From positions 66,314 to 130,313 of the forward strand of contig NZ_AQXC01000009.1 of NCBI RefSeq assembly GCF_000375525.1: a stretch of 64,000 nt of DNA, written 5' to 3'. Under the pieces are notes generated by a model that did no database searches, had not been told where the DNA came from, and saw only the letters and a list, made by a program, of their open reading frames with translations. Position numbers and translations under genes: made by a program. This document shows positions 55,403 through 62,362 of the stretch, piece after piece; position 1 is the first letter of the stretch, and each line of letters starts with the position of its first letter. The DNA is from Corynebacterium propinquum DSM 44285. GTDB lineage: Bacteria > Actinomycetota > Actinomycetes > Mycobacteriales > Mycobacteriaceae.

Positions 55403-57955
55403 TTAGACACCGTGCAGAGGATTTTCCAGTTCACCAGCGTAGATGAGCGACGAATCTTGGTCACCAAGAGTAACCATAGTATGAGGGTTGCGAAGCTGTA
55501 ACCGGTTTAGCGTTGAATGTCGGAATCTCGGTGCCAATAGAGCTTGCCAAAGCCTTGCCTGCCGAGAGTCTCCGGTAGTTAGTTCAGGATGATCTTTGGC
55601 ATATACGGAGGCAACGTGCCGAAGCTGTTCCCAAAAGACGTCTTCCTCGAGAATTGCATGATCGTCAAGCAGTGCTGCGAGATGGCGGAGAACGCCGTCA
55701 ATAACATCAGTATGTATAGAAAGCGCCTGCTGGGATAAATCTTCGGGTGAGTCAGAACCGCAGCGAGCGCGCAATCGTTCTAGTCCAGAAGGAACCGGCG
55801 TTTCATTCGACACCACGGCTATTTCTTCGCCAAGGTCCTTATGATAAATGCCAACCGGTTTATTCTGATTGAGACGTAAAATGACGTTTTCCGTATGAGG
55901 CATGAAAACAATTCCGTAACGCACCAGTGCATGAATGAGAGGGCGAACGTACAGAGTCAAAAGCTGGTTGATCCAGTCAACAGCCGATAAGCCGCTCTGA
56001 TTAATCCAGGCACTTATAAGAGGTAATCCTTCGTCATCAGAGTGAAGTATGCCCGCTAGCGTAGATAAAGTGTCGCCGTCATCCAATGCGGGAGTGGTCT
56101 CGGGGCTGAACGGAGATTGTCTCCATAATGCAGCGGTCATTTTAGTGTGAGAACCGTCGTTGGTGACGCGATGGTAAACACTGCCTGTATATCCTACTGA
56201 CGCAATCTCAGGGAGAAATCCAATGCCTGATTGGAAAAACTCTGGATCATCTCCGATTAAATTCAGCAGCCAGAGATTAACTCGTGGAGTTGACTCCATG
56301 TAATGTGCAGAAAGCCCGCGAGTAAAACCCATGTTACGAACTGCGACGGCGGTTTTTACGTATGGTGCAGCTGGAGTAGAAGTGTTGAAGAAAGTGCGCA
56401 GAGATTGTTGTGGGCGGTAGGCTTCCCCTTCTCGACCGAGTGGAACAATTCGACCGGCAGCTAAATCAGCGGAGAATGTGGTGGTAAAACGTTGCTCCCA
56501 CTGCCAAGGGTGAACAGGTAGCGGGATGTAGTCGTCCGGACTAAGGCCAGCTAGTCTACAGCGGTCTTTAAAATCCGGAACCAGAGTCAATATAGCTTCG
56601 TTAGAAGAATGAGAAGACCCTGATTCTTGAGCCCTCTCGTATTCGATTGTCGCGAGATGTGCATAGTTTTTGTCTACGGCACACCAAACAAGATCAGTAG
56701 TACTACTGAGTTCTGGCGAGAAAGCACGGAGTTGAGTTTCGCCCATTCCTCCGCGACCGGAGTTAGCTAAGAAGCCAGGGTGACCAATTACCATCGCAGA
56801 TTCAATTGTCTGGAATAGCTCTGCAGGATCTCGAGTAGCGTCGGCCAGTTCAGTAGATGTTGGCCGTGGAAGGGCTAAAGTCCGCGCACGTGCGGCGAAA
56901 GTTGCTGAAATTTCTTCGAGGTACGTTTCGCGCGAACTTTCTGCGATACCAAGTTGCTCAGCTGCATCAGCGATACCTGTAATGATATCGGGTGTCCAAG
57001 TGAGATCTGCTGGATCGTGGATGCTGAGCGGATCTACGCTGAGATGAAGCAATCTATGCTCGCGAGCCCGAAAAATCAGTTTCCGGGATCCCCAGCTGAC
57101 TTGATAGGAACGCCATCCGCTGTGATTGCCATCGTTAGACTCAGTCTCATCAGCAGACTCTTTGATCTTTCGCGGGGATATAAGTCTTTCATGGGTGAAT
57201 TCCCGCAATGCTTTGGCGAAAAGTTCGCGGTGTGCTGCGTCAGCGGTTTTGGCTAAATGGCCGATACCGAGTGTTACGGGGCTGGATGAATCTGTGGGCT
57301 TAACTAACTCCCAGGGGGTAGGCGCAATAGGATAACTCAGAGGGGCATTCGGCGAGCCCAGAAAATCAGGACGTGTGCAATATTGGATTAACGCGGTTTT
57401 CGGTTTTCCGGACATCGTTAAGGTTGTTGTGAGCCCTGGTTGGGTGAATCCTGTTCGGGCATTTTTTCGATGGATTCCCAAATTAGAGACATCAGGCTCG
57501 ACGACGATTCGGTTCACTTCACCGTGGCTAAAAATCCAGCGGACTAGAGCAGAGAAGATGTTATCGGTCAGTCCATGGATGCTCTTGCCTATGGGAGGCG
57601 AAACTAGGATGTGCATCCCGATATCGCCTTCATGGAGAGTGAATTCAGAACACGTGTTAAGTACAACGTGCTTTGGGTCGTAGGTTTCCGAAAGAGCAAT
57701 CGGATTTCCGTCGAGATATAGTAGCCAAGCCTGTTCAGCATTGCTTGTTTCGATGCGTCGGTATTCTGCCAAAATCTCTTGTTCACTGGCATCTAAAGCA
57801 CCCCAAAAGTGCGCACGAGGATGAGTGACCCATGTATGTAGTGTTTTAGCATCCTTCGTTGGTTGCACTGGGCGAATATTGACTGTCCCTAACGAAGTAT
57901 GCATTGCACCAGGAGTCAAGCTGATTGGGTGGCAGGATTGTTGTGATTTACTCAT
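55403..57955 (-). CDS. Fused acyltransferase / NIS siderophore synthetase (DfoC or DesC-DesD type)
   Basis: One 850-residue protein joins the last two steps of hydroxamate siderophore assembly. Residues about 20-200 form an AlcB/DesC-like GNAT acyltransferase (HFWGA, GDIGMHILVSPP, VEPDVSN), which acylates N-hydroxydiamine. Residues about 235-850 form an IucA/IucC synthetase of the DesD subgroup, with GHPGFLANSGRGG near 395, the IPVHPWQWE segment, MPHTENVIL, and the ending RLQLRNPHTM. Motifs and their order match DesD, which joins and cyclises hydroxysuccinyl-cadaverine units. ATG 57955 is preceded by GGAGGAG. An open frame upstream (to 58051) only overlaps the monooxygenase gene and is not used. 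The start overlaps the monooxygenase stop by four bases. Confidence 0.92.
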   Translation of the reverse strand: MSKSQQSCHPISLTPGAMHTSLGTVNIRPVQPTKDAKTLHTWVTHPRAHFWGALDASEQEILAEYRRIETSNAEQAWLLYLDGNPIALSETYDPKHVVLNTCSEFTLHEGDIGMHILVSPPIGKSIHGLTDNIFSALVRWIFSHGEVNRIVVEPDVSNLGIHRKNARTGFTQPGLTTTLTMSGKPKTALIQYCTRPDFLGSPNAPLSYPIAPTPWELVKPTDSSSPVTLGIGHLAKTADAAHRELFAKALREFTHERLISPRKIKESADETESNDGNHSGWRSYQVSWGSRKLIFRAREHRLLHLSVDPLSIHDPADLTWTPDIITGIADAAEQLGIAESSRETYLEEISATFAARARTLALPRPTSTELADATRDPAELFQTIESAMVIGHPGFLANSGRGGMGETQLRAFSPELSSTTDLVWCAVDKNYAHLATIEYERAQESGSSHSSNEAILTLVPDFKDRCRLAGLSPDDYIPLPVHPWQWEQRFTTTFSADLAAGRIVPLGREGEAYRPQQSLRTFFNTSTPAAPYVKTAVAVRNMGFTRGLSAHYMESTPRVNLWLLNLIGDDPEFFQSGIGFLPEIASVGYTGSVYHRVTNDGSHTKMTAALWRQSPFSPETTPALDDGDTLSTLAGILHSDDEGLPLISAWINQSGLSAVDWINQLLTLYVRPLIHALVRYGIVFMPHTENVILRLNQNKPVGIYHKDLGEEIAVVSNETPVPSGLERLRARCGSDSPEDLSQQALSIHTDVIDGVLRHLAALLDDHAILEEDVFWEQLRHVASVYAKDHPELTTGDSRQARLWQALLAPRFRHSTLNRLQLRNPHTMVTLGDQDSSLIYAGELENPLHGV

Positions 57956-59370
57956 ACGTTTTCTCCTCCAAATTGTTGGAAAGTCCAGGAATCTTCCACT
58001 TCGTAGACTGTGCGGCCGCATATGTTGTTGAGAATGATTGAGTTCCGCCAAGCTCCCATTCCCAAGTCTGGGGCATTGAGGCTATGGGTATGTTCTTCGG
58101 CATTGAGCACGTATAAGTCACGCCGCTGGTTAACCGTAAAATCGAGATTTACGTCCAGACGTCCTTGTTTGTCTGTGTTGATTTCGCCTGCTTCCGCAGC
58201 GGTAATCAAATGCGAAGGTATGGCAGGGCGTCCGTAGCCTGTAGCGAGGATGACGGCATCAGTCGCATGTATGTCGGCATTACCGGTTTCGTTGTTGGTC
58301 AGCTTCAGTAGTATTTGGCTCTCCGCGGCCTGCTCGTTGATGTGTCGTTCGTATGAGCTTTTGAGATCACTTTCTGTGAACAACTCCACGGTGACATCAG
58401 GGCGTAGCTCTCCGCGTAGCGGAGTGGTAATGGACAGTTGATATAACGTGTCATAAATATCGTTAACTAAATCGCCGGAGATGCCCTTGTACAGGTTTCG
58501 CTGTTGGCGATTAATCTGATCGCGTCGCGCTTCTGGAAGCCTGTGGAAGTGGCGCACGTAGTCCGTACTAGTTAACTCCAAGGTGAGCGCAGTGTATTCC
58601 ATTGGGAAGAAACGGGGTGATCTTGTTAACCAATTAAGACGGCGACCGGTTGCCGCGAAGGGCTCCATCAGGTGACGATAAATTTCTGCTGCAGACTGGC
58701 CGGAGCCGACGATGGTCAATGACTGTATATCTTCACTGTTCGATAAACGTTCTGCATGAAATAGGAAGTCAGAACTGTGAATAATGTTTTTGGTCTGATT
58801 TCTAGATTCGACAAGATTGGGTTGGAGCGAAGTCGGGACGTAAGGTTGAGTTCCCGTTCCGTTGACAAGATTCTTCGCAAGTACGGCCCTGGGGTTTGTG
58901 CCTCCAACTTGGACTCGCCAAAGTCCGTCTTTCGTTCGATGAACATCTGTTACGGGGCTAGACCATTGGAGCGTGCTAAGTTGGCCTGCAACCCAGGCGC
59001 AATAATTAGAGTATTCCGTACGATATGGGTAAAAAGATTCGCGAATGTAAAACTGATAAATTCGCCCCTGTCTTTTTAAGTAGTTTAGGAAGCTCCAAGG
59101 GCTGGTGGGATCGGCCAGACTGACGAGGTCCGCCATGAAGGGAACCTGGATCGTAGAGTTTGGAAACATTACGCCAGGGTGCCAACAAAAACCTTGATTT
59201 TCGTCGAAAAAGATGGCTTTGAGCTCATTCGATTGCACCAAGGGGTGTGCGAGTGCCGCCATTCCCAGATTGAAGGGCCCGATGCCGATCCCGACAATGT
59301 CGAAAACTTCATCGGCAGCAACGCGCTGAGTTATATTAGTTGACGGTTGTTCGTGGATTTTCTTAGTCAT
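57952..59370 (-). CDS. Diamine N-hydroxylase (DesB/DfoA type flavin monooxygenase)
   Basis: This FAD- and NADPH-dependent enzyme hydroxylates a primary amine, probably N-hydroxylating cadaverine. The 472-residue protein has the FAD site VGIGIGPFNLG near residue 27, DLVSLADPTSPWSFLNYLK near residue 90, the NADPH site VGSGQSAAEIY near residue 222 and ATGY near the C-terminus. These segments fit DesB and RhbE/IucD-type monooxygenases. ATG 59370 follows AAGGAGGAAATTG. It overlaps the decarboxylase stop by eight bases, so the genes are coupled. Confidence 0.93.
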   Translation of the reverse strand: MTKKIHEQPSTNITQRVAADEVFDIVGIGIGPFNLGMAALAHPLVQSNELKAIFFDENQGFCWHPGVMFPNSTIQVPFMADLVSLADPTSPWSFLNYLKRQGRIYQFYIRESFYPYRTEYSNYCAWVAGQLSTLQWSSPVTDVHRTKDGLWRVQVGGTNPRAVLAKNLVNGTGTQPYVPTSLQPNLVESRNQTKNIIHSSDFLFHAERLSNSEDIQSLTIVGSGQSAAEIYRHLMEPFAATGRRLNWLTRSPRFFPMEYTALTLELTSTDYVRHFHRLPEARRDQINRQQRNLYKGISGDLVNDIYDTLYQLSITTPLRGELRPDVTVELFTESDLKSSYERHINEQAAESQILLKLTNNETGNADIHATDAVILATGYGRPAIPSHLITAAEAGEINTDKQGRLDVNLDFTVNQRRDLYVLNAEEHTHSLNAPDLGMGAWRNSIILNNICGRTVYEVEDSWTFQQFGGENV

Positions 59371-60901
59371 CAATTTCCTCCTTGCTTTGTAGTTTGGCGC
59401 ATTCATCTGTTCCAGCCGCACAAATTTTCTCTAATGCGTAGCGAATATCATCCTTAGTGAGACGTGGGTTCAGTATTGTGAATTTCAGGTAGGTTTTGCC
59501 GTTGCGCCTGGTGCTGGCTATGACGAGTTCATTCGCGTTGAACAACTGACGACGGATTGCATCGTTGATTTTGTTGATGACTTCGGTCTCCCGCATACAA
59601 GTGTGTGAGCTTGGACTACCTGGCAGTGATGGTAGGAAACGGAAAAGGACTGTGCTCAATGTCGGGGTAGTGAGTAATTCTAGTTCCGGAAATTCATGAA
59701 TTAGCTCCGCTGCATCGGTAGCAATTTCGCAACATCTATCGAATGCTTGGCCTAGCGCTTTGGGTCCGTCGGCTCGTAGGCTGAGCCACAATTTGAGTGC
59801 ATCGAAGCGTCGGGTTGTTTGTAATGAGCGGTTTGCAAGATTCAATCGAGTGTCGGTCTCTGGATTAAGGTAATCCGAATGCCAAGTGACGTGTTCAAGT
59901 TCAGTGAGGTCGCGATAGATCAAAGCTGAACATGCGACTGGTTGGAAAAACGTTTTATGAAAGTCAAGGCTAAATGAATTTGCTTGGTGAAGCCCAGAGA
60001 GTAGTTTTTGGTTTTTATCGCTAAGCAGCAGGGCCCCACCGTAAGCACAATCTACGTGAACATAAATTCCGTGCTGCTGTGCTATCTGGGTTGCTTGTGC
60101 AATCGGGTCAATTGCTCCTAGATCTGTTGTGCCTGCAGTAAGGGCTAAGCAGGCTATGGTGTGTTTGCCATCGGTCTCGATTAAGGAGTTGATTGTGCGG
60201 CGGAGAGAGGAAATTTTTAGTGCACCATCCGAATCACAGTCGATTGTAATGACAGCTTCCTTTGGAAGGCCTAAAATATGGGCGGAGCGCGCAATAGAAT
60301 AATGCGCTTCTTCGGAGCAAAGAACTCGAAGGGAGTCTAGACTCGATCCCGAGTTCAAAGCTTTTTCACGGGAAGTGTAAAGGGCTTGTAAGTTTGACTG
60401 TGTACCACCTGAGGTAAACGTCCCAGTTGCGTTATTGGTGCTCATTCCTGCGGAGGCAGCGAACCACTTTATGATTTGGTCTTCGATGATTGCTGCGCCG
60501 CGTCCCTGATCCCAGCTTTCGACTGCAGTATTCAATCCTGCAGAAATGGTCGCTCCGGCGAAACCTGCTGCTGTTATAGGGCAATTTAGATGCGCAAGAT
60601 AACGTGGGGAATCGTACCGGATAGCGTGTGATACCCAAAGATCATTGAGTTCTTTTAGTGCTTCGTCTAGCGACCCCAGTGGTGTGTCAATTTCTACAGC
60701 ATTGAAAGCTGCAGAAAGTTCGTCGACGCCAAGGTCCTTGTTGGGACAAAAAGTCTCGGGTGACGGGCTAAATGTCGGCGCGAGGGCTTGATTAAGTGTT
60801 TGTCCGGCGGATGACAAGGCGTGTTGATGGCTATAGCCGTCGCCCAGGAATTGTAATCCTGGTTGTGCTTGTGGGGCGAACTTCCGGGAGTATGAATCCA
60901 T
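59363..60901 (-). CDS. PLP-dependent diamine-forming decarboxylase (DesA/DfoJ type)
   Basis: This 512-residue group II decarboxylase probably converts lysine to cadaverine (ornithine is possible). It has PRYLAHLNCPITAAGF near residue 94, NTAVESWDQGRGA, TGTFTSGGTQSNLQAL near residue 150, the Asp/His pocket region VDCAYGGAL, and the PLP lysine in SLDFHKTFFQPV near residue 316. Sequence style fits DesA/RhbB. ATG 60901 is used, although GTG 60913 is also open. A DtxR-like half-site lies 13-31 bases upstream of it, so the first gene of the operon is likely iron controlled. It starts the minus-strand operon. Confidence 0.9.
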   Translation of the reverse strand: MDSYSRKFAPQAQPGLQFLGDGYSHQHALSSAGQTLNQALAPTFSPSPETFCPNKDLGVDELSAAFNAVEIDTPLGSLDEALKELNDLWVSHAIRYDSPRYLAHLNCPITAAGFAGATISAGLNTAVESWDQGRGAAIIEDQIIKWFAASAGMSTNNATGTFTSGGTQSNLQALYTSREKALNSGSSLDSLRVLCSEEAHYSIARSAHILGLPKEAVITIDCDSDGALKISSLRRTINSLIETDGKHTIACLALTAGTTDLGAIDPIAQATQIAQQHGIYVHVDCAYGGALLLSDKNQKLLSGLHQANSFSLDFHKTFFQPVACSALIYRDLTELEHVTWHSDYLNPETDTRLNLANRSLQTTRRFDALKLWLSLRADGPKALGQAFDRCCEIATDAAELIHEFPELELLTTPTLSTVLFRFLPSLPGSPSSHTCMRETEVINKINDAIRRQLFNANELVIASTRRNGKTYLKFTILNPRLTKDDIRYALEKICAAGTDECAKLQSKEEIDD

Positions 60902-60913
60902 AGAGATCGACAC

Positions 60914-60932
60914 TAAGGTAAGGCTTCAGATG
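60914..60932. promoter_or_regulatory. DtxR-like half-site before the decarboxylase gene
   Basis: TAAGGTAAGGCTTCAGATG on the plus strand has a nearly intact left half of the consensus TTAGGTTAGGCT (10 of 12) but a poor right half. It lies 12 bases upstream of ATG 60901 on the minus strand. Confidence 0.35.
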
Positions 60933-61001
60933 GTTCAATGAATGAAGTCTGTGAATTTCTTGTTATTTTGATGGTTAAGGCCGTTTCTGGTGTCTACTAG
61001 T

Positions 61002-61020
61002 TTAAATAGGGAAACCTTGC
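61002..61020. promoter_or_regulatory. DtxR-like box upstream of the binding-protein gene
   Basis: TTTAAATAGGGAAACCTTG shares TAGG..AACCT with the DtxR consensus (11 of 19 by eye). It lies about 120 bp before the binding-protein start and about 100 bp before the decarboxylase start, within the divergent promoter region. Confidence 0.35.
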
Positions 61021-61143
61021 ATGATGTGTTGAGTACCCTATATCCTGAAAATGCTTATCAGACTTTCTGATGGCCTTACTGAAAAGCCGTGGCAACGATG
61101 AATCGTATCGAGATGCGCGGAATCAACGAAAGAAGGAATGAGC

Positions 61144-62217
61144 ATGTCATCTTTTGTGCCCCATTCGGTGTTGCATGCAAGTAACCGTAGAGGTTTAATC
61201 GCCCGTCTTGCAGCTATTATTTCATCTCTGACTTTGGTGTTTGGCCTTGCAGCCTGTGCTGAAAGTGGCGAGAACCAAGAAAAAGCTGAAGCGAACCCCG
61301 GAGATGCCCGCACTATCGAGCACGCTTTAGGCGTTGCTGAGATTGAAGGGAATCCAGAACGTGTCATTACGCTGGGGCAAGGTTCCACTGAAACTGCACT
61401 TGCCCTCGGTGTGGTTCCAGTAGCCGTTGAATCTTATGAGTGGGGTGCCGATGAGTCTGGTTATTTACCATGGGTTAACGAAGAACTGGAAGAACTAGGT
61501 GTCACAGACGACGAGAAACCTGAGCTAATCGCAGGTGGTGAGGAACTCAGCGCCGAGAAGATTGCAGCTCTAGAACCGGATCTTATCTTGGCGCCATGGT
61601 CCGGCCTCACCCAGGAACAGTACGATCAGATTAGTAAAATTGCCCCGACGGTTGCCTACGAAGAAGAGCCTTGGGTGATCACCTGGGACGAACAGATAAA
61701 GACTGTCGCGAAGGCGCTGGGAAAAGAGGATCAGGCGCAAGGCTTGATCGACGGCATTAATGCAGAATTCGCGGATGCGAAAGAAGAATCCTACGGTGAT
61801 CACACCTTCAGTTTCATTTACAACGCAGGTGTAGGAAACTACGGCATCTTCTTGCCTACAGAACAACGTGTGCAGTTTGTTTCCAAGCTTGGTCTTCAAG
61901 TCGACCCCGTCGTCGAAGAATTCCGCGACAGCGTCGTTGCAGGTACTGATTCCGCAACTGTCAGTGCAGAAAACCTTGATAAACTCAATGATTCTGATCT
62001 CATCTTCACCTTCTATACGGATGAAGATTCCCGCAAGGAATTGCATGCTGATGCTACCTACTCCAGCATCGCTGCTATAGCGAAGGGTGCAGAAGTAGCT
62101 CCAACTGATCAGTCTTTTGTCACAGGTTCCTCCATGATTAACCCATTGACTGTTCCTTGGGCGATTGATCGGTACAAGGAAAAGATTGACGAAGCTCTCG
62201 TGAAAGCTGGTAAATAA
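61144..62217 (+). CDS. Siderophore-binding lipoprotein (FecB/FhuD-like)
   Basis: This 357-residue extracellular binding protein has a lipobox LAAC (Cys38) at the end of a signal peptide, and a periplasmic-binding fold of class III. It includes GNPERVITLGQGSTETAL, GVVPVAVESYEWGADESG, EKIAALEPDLILAP and a C-terminal helix (ERYKEKIDEAL-like). It hands ferric siderophore to the FecCD permeases. ATG 61144 lies six bases after AGGA; ATG 61138 is in frame but touches it. It is transcribed divergently from the biosynthetic operon and ends in a strong terminator. Confidence 0.93.
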   Translation: MSSFVPHSVLHASNRRGLIARLAAIISSLTLVFGLAACAESGENQEKAEANPGDARTIEHALGVAEIEGNPERVITLGQGSTETALALGVVPVAVESYEWGADESGYLPWVNEELEELGVTDDEKPELIAGGEELSAEKIAALEPDLILAPWSGLTQEQYDQISKIAPTVAYEEEPWVITWDEQIKTVAKALGKEDQAQGLIDGINAEFADAKEESYGDHTFSFIYNAGVGNYGIFLPTEQRVQFVSKLGLQVDPVVEEFRDSVVAGTDSATVSAENLDKLNDSDLIFTFYTDEDSRKELHADATYSSIAAIAKGAEVAPTDQSFVTGSSMINPLTVPWAIDRYKEKIDEALVKAGK

Positions 62218-62266
62218 ACTAGTTATGGGTCCGCGAGCTATTCAATAAGTAACGCGCACTGAATAA

Positions 62267-62310
62267 AAGACCACCTCGGAAAGCTAGGATTAGCCTTCCG
62301 AGGTGGTCTT
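62267..62310. terminator. Long 15-bp bidirectional terminator hairpin
   Basis: AAGACCACCTCGGAA pairs exactly with TTCCGAGGTGGTCTT around a 14-base loop that can add GCTA/TAGC. TTTTATTC follows on the minus strand and TCTTCG on the plus strand, so it can stop transcripts from both the binding-protein gene and the convergent acyl-CoA ligase gene. Confidence 0.9.
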
Positions 62311-62362
62311 CGCCTTGCAAAGTGGGGTTAAACGCCAAAAGTGTACGCCTCGGTCTGCCCAG

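Noticed and set aside
57955..58051. N-terminal extension of the siderophore synthetase frame
   Set aside because: The extra 32 codons overlap the monooxygenase coding end. ATG 57955 has a strong GGAGGAG site, so the extension is not used.
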